Part shown: positions 33,770-45,976 of the stretch, piece by piece
Numbering within the stretch: position 1 is the stretch's first letter
Layout of the letters: each line of letters opens with the position of its first letter
Source: Dryomyza anilis
Lineage: Eukaryota; Arthropoda; Insecta; Diptera; Dryomyzidae
Reading direction: 5' to 3'
NCBI GenBank assembly: GCA_951804985.1
Contig: OX638131.1
Coordinates: 5,122,630 to 5,186,629, forward strand
Length of the DNA: 64,000 nucleotides
The notes under the pieces: generated by a model
Told to the model about the DNA's origin: nothing
The model's database searches: none
Seen by the model: only the letters and a program-made list of their open reading frames with translations
Position numbers and translations under genes: made by a program

Positions 33770-35920
33770 TGGATTAAAATTATGAAAAAGAATCAAATCT
33801 AAAATTTCATAAAAGACGATTTTTTGTGAAATAAATCTAAAATTTCTCACAAATCGATTTTTTTCGTTGAATAATTCTAAAATATCATAAACATCGATTT
33901 TGTGTAAAAAAAAAATCGTAATTTTCATAAAGAACAATTTTTGTGGAATACTTCAAAAATGTCAAAACAATCGATTTTTTTCTAAAGATTTTTTCTATTG
34001 AAAAGTCTAGTTTTATTGGATTAATTTGAAAATTTTTAAGTATCGTTTAATTTTTAATAAATCTAAAATATTGCTAGAAGCGATTTTGTTTGTAGAATAA
34101 ATCGATTATTACGGATTAAATCGAAATATTTATTTTACATTTATTTTACAAACCTTTTTTTTGTGAAATAATTCGAAAATTTTATAAAAATCTATTTTTC
34201 TGGAATAATTTGAAAATTTTATGAAAGTCGATTTATTGTGTAAGAAATCGAAAATTTCATAAAAATCGACATTTTGTGGAACAAATTGATAATTTCGTTA
34301 AAATCGATTTTTTGTGGAAGAAATCGAAAATTTTATCAATATCGATTCTGTGCGAAATTAACCGAAAATGTCGTAAAATTCAGTTTTCAAAAATGCGAAT
34401 TTTGGGGAATAATTTAAAAATTTCATAAAAATTGTGAAATAAACGGAAAATTTCATAATATCCTTTTATCAAATTTTTATGGATTAAGTCGAAAATTTTA
34501 TAATATCAATTTTTTTTAATTAATCGAAAATTTGATAAAAATCGATTTTTTTTATAGATTTTTTCTATCGAAAAATCGAGTTTTAAAATTTGTAAGTATC
34601 GTTTTATTTTTAATATATCCAAAAGAAACGATGTTTGTGGAATAAATCGATTATTACGGATTAAATCGAGACTTTTTTTTTATCGTTTTTCTAAGAAATA
34701 AATCTAAATTTTTTTACAAATCTTTTTTTTGTGAAATAATTCGAAAATTTCATAAAAATCGATATATACTGAAATAATTTGAAAATTTCATAGAAATCGT
34801 TTCTTTCTGAAATAATTTGAAAATTTCATATAAATCGATTTTTTTTTTTTGAATAAATTGAAAATTTCATAAAAATCTTTTTTTTTTGTGATCAAATGAG
34901 AATTTTCATAAATTAATTTTTTGTGGAATTAATCGAAAAATGTTTACAAGTTGTTTTTTTGTGGAATAAATCAAAAATTTCATAAAAATCTTTTTTTTTT
35001 TTTTTGTGGAAAAAATCTAAAATTTTATCAATAGCGATTTTGTATTGAAATAATCGAAAATTTTATAAAATTCAGTTTTTCTGGAATAAATGGAATTTTC
35101 TAAAATGCGAATTTTGGGAGGATTAATATAAAAATGTCTTAAAAATTGTGGAATAAATCGAAAATATCAAAATATTCTTTTTTCGATTTTTTATTTAATC
35201 GATCGCTTTAATCGAAAATGTTATAATATCATTTTTTAATAAATCGAAAGTTTCATACAAATTGATTTTTGTGAAATAAGTCGAAAATTTCATACAAATT
35301 GATTTTATATGTATTGTATAGAAAAATTTCATAACATTAAATAAATTGCAAATTTCATATAAATCGATTTTTTTTGTGGAATTAATTGAAAATTTCATAA
35401 AAATCGTTTTTTTTTGTGATCAAATGAGAATTTTCATAAAAAGCGATTTTTTTGTGAAATATATCGATAATTTCATAATCGAAAAATTGATTTATGACAG
35501 ATAAAACCGGAACATTTAATTGTTACGTTTAGTATGTAATAAAACGAAAATTTTCTATTAAACATTTTTTTTTTGTGGAATAAATCAAAATTTCATAAAA
35601 ATAGATTTTGATTGGAAGAAACCGTTAAAAATCGTTTTTTGTGGAAAAACCGTTAAAAATCGATTATTTTTAAATAATTTGAATATTTCATTTTATTTTA
35701 ATACAAATTGCTGTTTCTTGTGGAATTAATTGAAATTTCATTATAATCGATTTGAAATGAATCGAACTTTTTATTAAATATCTTTTTAAAAATCAAAAAT
35801 CTGTAAAATAATCGAAAATTATATGATTTTTTTTATGAAAATTAAACATAATTGAAAATTGAAAAATTTCATAACAATCGAATTAAAAAAAAATCGTAGA
35901 ATATTCAAAGTATTTAAAAA
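33770..35920. repeat. Degenerate tandem repeat, AAATTTCATAAAAATCGATTTTT core
   Basis: For about 2.1 kb units of roughly 35-40 bases recur with heavy divergence: AATCGAAAATTTCATAAAAA, then TCGATTTTTTGTGGAATAAA. The core AAAATCGATTTT is a perfect palindrome. Larger duplications are visible (CGATTATTACGGATTAAATC near 34102 and 34648). It fills the start of the intron after exon 3. Confidence 0.85.
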
Positions 35921-38554
35921 CCCAAATAAATTTTTCTATAAGCTAAATTTTAGTTAGGTAATATCGCAATTTTATCGCTCGAAAACAAATCAATTTTTTC
36001 TAATAATCGATTTTTCGGAATTATATATATTTTTTTTTCATCGATGCGATTTCTTTTTTTAACATAATTCATTGTTCTTTAAAAGTTTTCAATTAAATCA
36101 TATTTTTATTAAAAATTAATCGTATTCTTATTAAAAATTTATTTCAATTTTGTTTTTAGAATTTATTCTAAAAATCCTAACTTTTCAAAACACAAACAAA
36201 ATTTTCTAAAAATTTCCATGTTACAATTGATGACTTTTCGTAAATATTTAATTAATTCTTTTACCTCCTGATTTTAGTTTATTTAAATAATATATTAAAA
36301 TTTTATTAATATACATAAAAACTCATTTTTCTAAATAAGACAATTTTCCTTATAAAAATCGATAATTATCCCTAATTTTAACGCATCATTTATTTGATGC
36401 AAATTGAAATTTAAAAAGTTTACCATATTAAATCTAATTAAAATTTGGCTACTAAACACTATGCATATCCTGCAGTTAAATGGAACATCATTTTTTTTTT
36501 ATATTAATGCAAATAGTTTTTCCGCTTTGATGCCATTATACGCTTCAATGCACTTGGAAAAAACAATATGCATAAAAACAAAAGCAAATTTTAATGCGAA
36601 ACTCGCAAATAATTAGTTGTTTTTGGCGGAAATTAATTTAATTAAACATGCGATCTTTTTTTTATTTTTCTTTTTGGAGGTGTATAAAACCAAAAACAAT
36701 TAAGCAATGTATTGTTTATTTTTTAATTATTTGTTTAATGCATTTCCGACCACTGCGTTGGGTTGCGTTATTTTATTTTATGGGAAAATTATGACTGAAA
36801 AATATAAAAATCAAAATTATGCGACGCCGTAACGAGTTCCCATAACCGACAACGAACAGTTGGTATTTTGCGCAATAGTGCTGCATAAATTTAAAACGAG
36901 TAACCAGTTGGCAATGCGATTTTTTTTTATGTCAAACTAATCAAATCAATTTAATTTTGCATTCATTATTGTAACGTTTGTTTGTGTATTTATTATGCAT
37001 TCGTTTGAAATACGTTTTTATTTGCATTTGAATAATAATATGCTAGAGTTTGGCGGTTATTGACTAATCAAATATGACGGCTTATTATGTCAGGCAGTGC
37101 ATGCAATTTGCCTGACTGACTGAAGTGATTGAATGTATGATTTAATGAATGAATGAATAAAATGCTTAACATACTTTTTTTTTGCATTTCTTATGCAATT
37201 TAACAGCAATTCTCGCATTTTAATTTTTTAGCTTAAATTTTATTTTATATGTTTGTAGTTTAACGCAAATAAATAAAACTCAACGAAGCTGCAACAAATT
37301 AAATATTTGCTGTAATTGTTGAGTTGTTTGCAATTGCAATTAAATACTTTGCGTTTTCTTTAACACTTTTTAGTTTTGTTTTTGCTTATTGCAAATATAG
37401 TTCGGGTTGTTTTTCATTACTTACTACGCATTTTGCCATAAAGTAAAAGTGTAAAATTTTCTGCATTCGTCATGCTTCGCACGCGCCTCGAGCACTCTTC
37501 GAAGGTTGAGTGCGTATTTAACGCAGCCCTGCGAAAGTCGACTTTTGCTTCACTTCAGTCTCAGTCCCAAGCTCAACCTAAGTCAACCGACTTTCGACAA
37601 ATAACTACCATAGCAACAACAACAAATACCACAATTGTAACAATAGAAATGTTTGTTGTTACTATTATGTTAACCACAAGCACTACAACAAATTGGCATA
37701 AATAAATTATTTAGACCTTTCGTTGCTTTTGTTTTTGTGCCATACGAAATGGTTCAAGATTTGGCAAATACCATGAATTTGCGTCAGTTTGATTTGATTT
37801 TAACAATAAGATAATTTTTCGAATGAACTTTGTTAAAGTTAACTCCATCCGTAGTTGAAATTTACGATGTTAGATTAGACATGATTATAATCTGATAATG
37901 TTGTAAATAGTATTTAAAAATAAAAATAACCGGTCATGGCAATTTAATTTGGACATTTTCTATTTTGTTACTCGATACGGGTATCTTTAATTCGCATAAT
38001 AGGATTTCGTTGAAAATTCTCCCAATTTATAAAAAATTATCCCTAAAAATAGAAATTCAGAGAAAATTTTCAGCATTTCGATGATTTTTTGCAAACACAC
38101 ATAGAAATAGACGATTTTTTGGAAGGGTATAGCAGGAACTTAAATTTTGTGGAAACTTAAAAAGGCAGAAAAGTCCTTAAAAATATAATTGAAGAAAAGA
38201 ATTTAGGCGAAAATGTTGATAAATGAATAATAATTTTTAAGTTATGTTTTCGAATGTGAAATTATCTTTCCAATGGTATATCATATCTTTGAACCCCATG
38301 CTTTCTTCCTTTTTTAAAAGGTACGTAGAGTTAAAATTTACAAAAATAAAAATACAAATTTTTATTTTTTCATTGAATTTCTCAAAACTTCGTTATCGAG
38401 CACTCCATTTTTTCTAATTTATAATGATAGACTAGTTCATTCTCAGTATATTCTAACTAATTACAGTGATTTAAAACTAGTAAGTTATCCTTCAGAGATT
38501 ATTAAACAGTGACGGGTCGTGTGATTTTGTAGTAGAATTAAATGAAATAATAAA
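35921..38554. other. Intron DNA; one mixed-composition island at 37460-37700
   Basis: AT-rich apart from 36760-37160 and 37460-37690, where GC content rises (CACGCGCCTCGAGCACTCTT, AAGTCAACCGACTTTCGACA). The 77-codon frame at 37472 has no donor in a phase that suits the gene and is left uncalled. The islands may be enhancers. Confidence 0.35.
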
Positions 38555-38767
38555 TAAATATATTTATTATGAAATATTTTACTAATTTAAGCATGTAGAA
38601 TAAGCATTACATAAAAAATAACATACAATAACTACTTGGGAACTGAGAAGTAAGACAAAACGAAAACTAAATAATTTAATTGACATTTGGTTTGATGAAC
38701 AGCATTCTTCAGTTTGATGTACATATATATTACATTTTATTCATTTATATGCTGCAAACTTGTTCTT
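38555..38767 (+). repeat. Dispersed repeat fragment (AACATACAA.AACTACTTG family)
   Basis: Matches 57455-57660 closely: TAACATACAATAACTACTTG, GAACTGAGAAGTA.GACAAAA, ATTTGGTTTGATGAACAGCA and TTCTT.A.T.TGATGTA follow in the same order and spacing. A shorter piece occurs at 56945-57000. The 9-bp array begins inside this repeat, at the point where the other copy reads AAACTTATTCTTCAC. Confidence 0.65.
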
Positions 38768-40236
38768 GTTCTTATAGTTCTTATAGTTCTTATAGTTCTT
38801 ATAGTTCTTATAGTTCTTATAGTTCTTATAGTTTTTATAGTTCTTATAGTTCTTATAGTTCTTATAGTTCTTATACTTCTTATAGTTCTTATAGTTCTTA
38901 TAGTTCTTATAGTTCTTATAGTTCTTATAGTTCTTATAGTTCTTATAGTTCTTATAATTCTTATAGTTCTTATAGTTCTTATAGTTCTTATAGTTCTTAT
39001 AGTTCTTATAGTTCTTATAGTTCTTATAGTTCTTATAGTTCTTATAGTTCTTATAGTTCTTATAGTTCTTATAGTTCTTATAGTTCCTTTAGTTCTTATA
39101 GTTCTTATAGTTCTTATAGTTCTTATAGTTCTTATAGTTCTTATAGTTCTTATAGTTCTTATAGTTCTTATAGTTCTTATAGTTCTTATAGTTCTTATAG
39201 TTCTTATAGTTCTTATAGTTCTTATAGTTCTTATAGTTCTTATAGTTCTTATAGTTCTTATAGTTCTTATAGTTCTTATAGTTCTTATAGTTCTTATAGT
39301 TATTATAATTCTTATAATTCTTATACTTCTTATAGTTCTAACAGGTCTTATAGTTCCTTTAGTTCCTTTAGTTCTTATAGTTCTTATAGTTCTTATAGTT
39401 CTTATAGTTCTTATAGTTCTTATAGTTCTTATAGTTCTTATAGTTCTTATAGTTCTTATAGTTCCTATAGTTCTTATAGTTCTTATAGTTCCTTTAGTTC
39501 TTATAGTTCTTATAGTTCTTATAGTTCTTATAGTTCTTATAGTTCTTATAGTTCTTATAGTTCTTATAGTTCTTGTAGTTCTTATAGTTTTTATAGTTCT
39601 TATAGTTCTTATAGTTCTTATAGTTCTTATAGTTCTTATAGTTCTTATAATTCTTATAGTTCTTATAGTTCTTATAGTTCCTATAGTTCTTATAGGTCTT
39701 ATAGTTCTTATAGTTCTTATAGTTCTTATAGTTCTTATAGTTCTTATAGTTCTTATAGTTCTTATAGTTCTTATAGTTCTTATAGTTCTTATAGTTCTTA
39801 TAGTTCTTATACTTCTTATAGTTCTTATAGTTCTTATAGTTCTTATAGTTCTTATAATTCTTATTTCTTATAGTTCTTATAGTTCTTATAGTTCTTATAG
39901 TTCTTATAGTTCTTATAGTTCTTATAGTTCTTATAGTTCTTATAGTTCTTATAGTTCTTATAGTTCTTATAGTTCTTATAGTTCTTATAGTTCTTATAAT
40001 TCTTATAGTTCTTATAGTTCTTATAGTTCTTATAGTTCTTATAGTTCTTATAGTTCTTATAGTTCTTATAGTTCTTATAGTTCTTATAGTTCTTATAGTT
40101 CTTATAGTTCTTATAGTTCTTATAGTTCTTATAGTTCTTATAGTTCTTATAGTTCTTATAGTTCTTATAGTTCTTATAGTTCTTATAGTTCTTATAGTTC
40201 CTTTAGTTCTTATAGTTCTTATAGTTCTTATAGTTC
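38768..40236. repeat. 9-bp minisatellite array, unit TATAGTTCT
   Basis: About 163 copies of TATAGTTCT over 1.47 kb, very uniform, with scattered variants (TATAATTCT, TTTAGTTCC, TATACTTCT, TAACAGGTCT). One insertion/deletion at 39868 shifts phase, so one plus frame reads Tyr-Ser-Ser repeats for about 400 codons and another reads Ile-Val-Leu and then Tyr-Ser-Ser. No start, splice or composition evidence suggests coding. Confidence 0.95.
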
Positions 40237-40238
40237 AA

Positions 40239-40490
40239 GGCAAATTGGGAAGAACCTCTGCGAATTGATTAACGAGGTCGAGTGTTTTTTTTTTCATTAT
40301 GTATATTCTCTACATTGTATTACGGAACATGATTGCAGTTGTCAAAGCAGTGTAACTCGAAAACTACAACGTTGTACGTTGCATGGGTGGCAAATTGGGA
40401 AGAACCTCTGCGAATTGATTAACGAGGTCGAGTGTTTTTTTTTTTTTTTCATTATGTATATTCTCTACATTGTATTACGGAACATGAAAT
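40239..40490. repeat. Tandem duplication of about 150 bp next to the 9-bp array
   Basis: GGCAAATTGGGAAGAACCTC starts at 40239 and again at 40389. The two copies are nearly identical for about 95 bp, through AACGAGGTCGAGTG, a T run of different length (10 versus 14) and TTACGGAACATGA; then the second copy runs on into unrelated sequence. A 75-codon open tail to 40717 follows but is not recognisable. Confidence 0.8.
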
Positions 40491-42016
40491 ATGACAGCAA
40501 CCATGTTGTAATTATACGCAATCCAAATACAAGTGTTGCCAATATAATACAAAGTTTCAAATTGCCGGCTTACTTTCGCTCAGTCCAAGCGTGCCTCATT
40601 TCCGGAAATATTAAAATACAAATGGCTTCGGCCAAAGACATGCTTTATGGCAAAATAGTTGCATTCAAAATAATCCAAATAAGCTACAACAATTACTGGA
40701 GGAGTAGAAACAAATGAAAAATTAAATTTTACATTTTTAAATGTGCTATAAATGAAATGTCATTAATTTCCATTAGGCCTTTTAAACAATTTGTACGGCT
40801 TAATTAATAATTACATCTATTAAAATATAAAAATTATCAATTTAATTATAAAGTGAAAGAATCGCCGTTTAATGGTTAAATACAACAGCGAAAGTGTGGT
40901 AATTTTTCGAATTGAGACACACAATTTAAAACAGTCGCTATTTCTGTTTGATCCATTCGTTGATTTGTCGATTTGTTATGATTGAAAAGTAGTCTATCGA
41001 GAGATGGTTTGGCATTGCTATTAAGTAATCGATCAAGGGTCGCAGTGTCAGTCAGTCAGCCAGTCAGTTTCAATTCCATGCTTAAATATGATTTAATTTC
41101 TGGGTTTGCAAACACGTAATTTTATTTTATATGATATTCACGATCCTACTGTGATATACCAATAGATTCTAATCAAGAATTCATTTTGTATATATTGGGT
41201 ATTAATAATAAAAACGACTTCGCTCAAAACTTGATGCAAATACTTAGAATTGTCAAAATGATCCGCATTTACTTCAATTTCTGTGCGGAAAACCATTTGC
41301 TTATGTTCGAAAATATAGTTTTTAAAAATTGATAGGCAATAAATAAAAAGTCCAACCTTGAAAATGTTGAAATAAAATAAAATATAATCCGTAATACATA
41401 TAACCAAAAAACATAAAATCTCGCGTTTTTCTATATATTTTTGACTTAGACATTTGTACAATTGAATTTTATACCTGGTTTCTTTTGTATTCCATTAAGA
41501 ATACTTAAGCAAATATTTTAAAATACCCCCAATGAAATGCTGGTGGATCTGGCCACAGTTATGACCAATCAAACGCATATAAAATAAATTTTAATATGTA
41601 GCTATTACAAGAAATGCAAGAAATATTAACATCTTTGATAACGATTTTGTGATAATACGGGGTCGGTGTCTGGAATCTGCCCCATCACCTCTGGAATGCT
41701 CGCAAGTTTTGGTGTCTTCAGCAGAGTTATGTACAATGCACACTTTTTTACAACATCGTCATAGCGCTTTTCTATATGGAGGGAAAAAACTTCTAAAATC
41801 CACTAGGAATCAAGAAGTATACGGAGTGATATACAACTCAACGGAAAACTTTTTAATTTGAAGAAACATAATTACTTAGTTATTTACAAATATTCGACCC
41901 AAAAATGATTATTTAAAAGAAGTGATATACATACAACATGAGATAACGAAAGAGGAAACACTTTATGTTGTAATTCGATTCTACCATAAGATTAACTCAG
42001 GCTTTATTAAACCTAT
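40491..42016. other. Non-coding DNA before SINE
   Basis: 40491-40720 is less AT-rich and open on the plus strand, but I see no homologous protein and no splice context. 41035-41070 has CAGTCAGTCAGCCAGTCAG. The rest is AT-rich. Confidence 0.35.
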
Positions 42017-42208
42017 AGCCGGCCTCAGCAGTCCAGAGGTAGCGCGCTGGACTTGCATTCTGAAGGTCTCGGGTTCGAATCCCGGCTTGGGCATGGGCAT
42101 GGGCGCTCGTGGTGATATTAACCACAAAATTGTAGGGAATAGATTTCACAGTACAATGGATATAGTCTGTCTGAGTGCTGTGGATCTTAGTAGATATTCT
42201 AAAAAAAA
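42017..42208 (+). mobile_element. tRNA-derived SINE with 8-bp target duplication
   Basis: Head 42021-42095 resembles a tRNA: near-complete acceptor pairing GCCTCAG/CTTGGGC, weak A box, strong B box GGTTCGAATCC. Then a GGGCATGGGCATGGGC junction, a unique body (TACAATGGATATAGTCTGTC) and an A-rich tail. AAACCTAT flanks both sides (42009-42016 and 42209-42216). A decayed copy lies at about 52089-52250, sharing ATCAGCAGTCCA, the ATAATGGATATA segment and ATCTGACTGAG, so this is a real family. Confidence 0.8.
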
Positions 42209-42216
42209 AAACCTAT

Positions 42217-43082
42217 CTTCGTTTCACATAGCACGTTCTGGAAATCAGCTCCTCAATTATTCTTAATATGCAGATACTTATGTCTTAGATATCAAAAAGG
42301 TAATAGTAAAATAGGTATCAATTATTCTTGATTATTAGAAATTTTTTCTTAAATACAAAATATACATGAAATATTCTAGATTTAAGAAATTAAATAATAA
42401 CAATTCTTCTTGACTATAAAAACTTTTTTGCTCAATTAAAACTTAATATAACTACATATTTATTTAATTCCTGGTTCAAGAAGATTATTACTAAAAAAAG
42501 GGAAATATTTGTTGAAGGAAGTAAAATAATTCTTAAATTCAGTAAAATATTTCTAAAATAAATAAAAACATTATTAAATAATAATAATACTTCTTAAATC
42601 AAGAAAAATCTAAAATTCACCAGAATATTGCTTTTACTGTACATGAGTAATATTTTACTTGACCCAATTTTTATGGATTTCCACATTCTAAAAACATTGT
42701 CAAAAACCCACGTTTTTATGAATAAGAAGAATTTAAATATGCATCAAATAACATAAGTTTAGGATAAGTCTAAAACCTGGTAGTCTGATCAGACATTTCA
42801 AGAAGATTCATGTTCTGAAGCAGGCACTGGTGTAAGGAAACCTGATAATTGCCTTATTTGAAGTCAGACAAGTCCGGTCAGACAATGATATCTTTCTGAA
42901 CTGAATTTCTACCCGGGTATAGTATTCTGGAATGTGTCAACTTTTGAACGCAATTTGGTGTTTCAAAAATAAAATTTAAATATATAAAATTTACGTTATT
43001 CAATTTGAACCGTTTAAATTCTATGGATTTTTCTTTTCAAATATTAGAATTTCAATATAAAATACATTTCAATAAATTATTC
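42217..43082. other. AT-rich DNA, repeat remnants
   Basis: 42340-42640 repeats loose AAATA.TTCTT motifs. 42755-42920 has loosely inverted segments with GTCTGATCAGAC and ends near ATTTCTACCCGGG, reminiscent of the element at 2631-3035. No gene. Confidence 0.4.
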
Positions 43083-43553
43083 ACAGAAAAAAAAATGTGT
43101 GTAAATATGGCAAAAAAAAAATTGTTAATTCAATTAATTTGTTACTGATTCATCTCCGATACGATCCTTAATTGTGTTTATTAAATATTTAATTAAATCA
43201 ATAATACGAATTAATTGAAATAATATTTGTTGAATTAACGCAGCTGGTTATTGATTGAACGTAATCATTTTAATTAATTCAATTAATACAATAATTAAAC
43301 TAACGATGTGACTTAATAGTTCCAACAATAATATTTGTTGAAATGGCAAAGGTGATTATTGAATCAACGTTGTCATTTAGAAAAATTTTAATTAATTTAA
43401 TTAATGCAATAATCAAATGAATTATATTACGTAATAGTTCCAATTAATTTTTTAATAATATTAACAATGGGAATGATTAAAACAACTATCTTTTAATTAA
43501 TTATGCTCAATTAATAGGGTTTGCTATATTTACGTCGAATATTTTTTTCTATG
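43083..43553. mobile_element. MITE, longer relative of the 10341-10510 element
   Basis: Left end ACAGAAAAAAAAATGTGTGT followed by AAATATGGCAAA; right end TTTGCTATATTTACGTCGAA followed by TATTTTTTTCTATGT. These are imperfect inverted repeats of about 32 bp. The interior is dominated by TTAATT words and shows internal duplication (43230-43330 against 43350-43440). No ORF. Confidence 0.6.
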
Positions 43554-44250
43554 TTGGATGGACTATTTATAAAATGTGGAATATTTATTAATAATAAACA
43601 GATTATTTATAAAAATTCTATTTATTTTATTTTGCATAAAATACCTACCAAATATGTATTCTGTTTGTATTAATTCCAAATTGAAATTCTAAAAATTTTA
43701 CGATTTTAAGTATTTCTCATATATTCAAAAATATTTGAGAAATTCACATAAATTATCTATTTTTAAACAACACATAATTGAGGCGAAAACACACAAAATC
43801 ATTTGTAAACATTATAAATTGGTTTCAAACATTTTTGCGACATCATATTTTGGTTGTGGCGAATTTTTAATGTAATTTAACTGCAATATTTGCTGCAGTT
43901 GGCTGCAGTTGGTGGTTTATTGCCTTGGCTTTGACACTCAGCCAGTTGCGGTGAGTGCGCCAACAATTTACACTTCACACCGTGCATTTGAAATGCGTGT
44001 CGGTTTCAATTTTATTGCAACTCATTCAACACCTTGACGCGCGCAGCAGCACATTTAGTCAAGAGGTCCGTGGTGTCGCTGACTGAATTAAAATGCATTT
44101 GAAATTTTTCAAAAAAATTAAATGTTTGATGTATTAAAGAGCAGCGGAAGTGAACATTAAATATGTGTGTTGACAGATTTAATACGATTATGTTACAGAT
44201 TAAATATACTTGGTGTCACATTAAAGAAAAAGCGTAGCTCACTTCGAAAG
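43554..44250. other. Non-coding DNA with an island at 43850-44095
   Basis: The island contains GCTGCAGTTGGCTGCAGTTGG and CTTGACGCGCGCAGCAGCAC, far less AT-rich than its flanks, and may be regulatory. Nothing coding is supported. Confidence 0.35.
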
Positions 44251-45022
44251 AAACTCAAATGGAGCCTATATTTTTAAAGTCTTACAAGAGACACGTTTTA
44301 GCTATAGCTGCAATTCAAAAAATTAAAGGTTTATTTAAAACAAAATCTATATCTTATAATATTTCATTAAAAATAACTCAGAACCCGCATAACATGCTTT
44401 ATATCTGTTTTATGCTGTATTTTCTGTTTAAATATTTTCGAGTTTTATCATATACTGATAATATTTTTCATCTGGTTTTAGTTTATAATATGCAATACCA
44501 CATTCTCCCCATTCTATGGGTATCGTCTCCACCCAGTAACGAGGTGTTTGTAAGTTTTATAGCCTGTAACATGTGGGTTACCTTAATGTGTTTGCTTCAC
44601 GCTTTTCTTGCTTCGGAAATTGGTTGACAGCTTATAAAATATTAACTTGGTAGAGAACCAAATATCATTGAATTTCTTTTTTTGGAGAAATTAATGGTAG
44701 ACATGATATTCTGAACACGACAGACAGCACATTTTGTGTGCTTAAACTACATACTAAATGAGGCAAACAAAAGAAAAAAAAAAACCTGTTGTAAGAATTA
44801 TTAACGAGCAATATTTCGAATATGATATGGAGAATAGTGGGATGAGGTTTTTTTTAATTCTTATTTCAAAAAAACAATTTATAAGGCTAAGGTAAATTGA
44901 ATTTAGTCACTAAATCCAACAACTTTTTCTTAAGCTAATTGTATTTAAAGATTAGAAATTACAAAAGAACCAATATCTTTTTCGTTACAACATTACAGAA
45001 TGCACCTAATAAAAAACAACAT

Positions 45023-45418
45023 ATGTTGAATTTAAAACTAACTCCATTTTTCTGGTTATTTTTTCTATTATTTCTATATTTCCAACATGACGATACGAAA
45101 CGCGTATCATCCCTATTATCAAGAAAGAAGTCTCAAGCATTTAAAGCTCTACGAATCATTTTCATCCCTAAGTTCTCAATGGTCCTAAGAATCAATAGGA
45201 AATATTTAAGAAAATGTAAAATTCTGAAGCAGGAAAATTTCAATAGTTTATATGCATTATTAAAGTTATACCTTATCTCAAAAGATATGGAAAAGATATG
45301 GTCCAGAGCTAGACCGTATTCAGAAAATAACTACAAACTTATGTTCTTTAACGTATGGGTAGGTGTACCGAATATAGATTTTATTTTGCGGTGCATTACA
45401 AAAATATATATTTTTTAA
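45023..45418 (+). other. Unsupported 131-codon ORF with hydrophobic N-terminus
   Basis: From ATG 45023 the frame reads MLNLKLTPFFWLFFLLFLYF, a plausible signal or membrane segment, then a Lys/Arg-rich, Leu/Ile-rich region to the stop at 45418. The same frame is open from 44939. An open stretch of 480 bases is long for DNA this AT-rich. There is no recognised domain, promoter or polyadenylation context, and it may be chance or a transposon remnant. Another open frame of 122 codons lies just upstream at 44259-44627, likewise unrecognised. Confidence 0.15.
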
Positions 45419-45658
45419 ACGTTTTACTAAAGTAACTTTAAAGCATCCCGTAAATTTCAGTGAAGATAAGCTTGAAATCTCAACATTTTTGTGAACATTA
45501 CAGGATTTATTTTTAGATTTTTCACTAATACCGTTTAGTAAAAAATTACTAAGTTGCATTTGATTTAAATTCAATTTTTACAGCATTTCAGCAATTTTTT
45601 AAATTCATAATTGTTTGTTTAAATTGTTTAAGTCAAAATCACTAAGTATTATATACTT

Positions 45659-45964
45659 GTAGCCGCGGTAGCTCAGTGGTTAGTGCGTTGGACTGCGAGC
45701 CGAAAGGTGCCCGGTTCAAGCCTGGACTGGGGCTAACAATATCTTTTCATAGAAACATTTTTCTATATCGCGCTACCTCTCGGCAGTAAATGGCAAACCT
45801 CCGAGAGTAAAAACATTGCCTATGAAAAGCTCTCACCCGCCGTTCGGATTCGGCAATAACTGTAGGTCCCACCACTTTGAGTACAAATATAACACGCACA
45901 GCTCAAAATGGTGAGAGAGCTCGGCCTAAGTTCTTATAGAACTGTAGTGCCAAACTATTATTAT
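45659..45964 (+). mobile_element. tRNA-derived SINE, full length, 12-bp target duplication
   Basis: Perfect duplications TATTATATACTT at 45647-45658 and 45965-45976 bound 306 bp. The head (45659-45735) has A box TAGCTCAGTGG and B box GGTTCAAGCC. The body contains GGCAAACCTCCGAGAGT, GCCTATGAAAAGCTCTCA, CCGCCGTTCGGATTCGGC, AACTGTAGGTCCC and GAGAGAGCTCGGCC. The 3' end is an ATT repeat. The body strings resemble a central domain that I recall from SINE-like sequences in other flies; this needs a search. Perfect flanks indicate a fairly recent insertion. Confidence 0.88.
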
Positions 45965-45976
45965 TATTATATACTT

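Noticed and set aside
38714..40717. 667-codon and 397-codon plus-strand ORFs
   Set aside because: They are readings of the 9-bp TATAGTTCT array. No splice context, start context or normal amino-acid composition.
42021..42095. Functional tRNA gene
   Set aside because: Weak A box, imperfect acceptor and anticodon stems, and a SINE body, A tail and target duplication follow.
45659..45735. Functional tRNA gene
   Set aside because: It is the head of a SINE bounded by 12-bp duplications; the anticodon stem pairs poorly.
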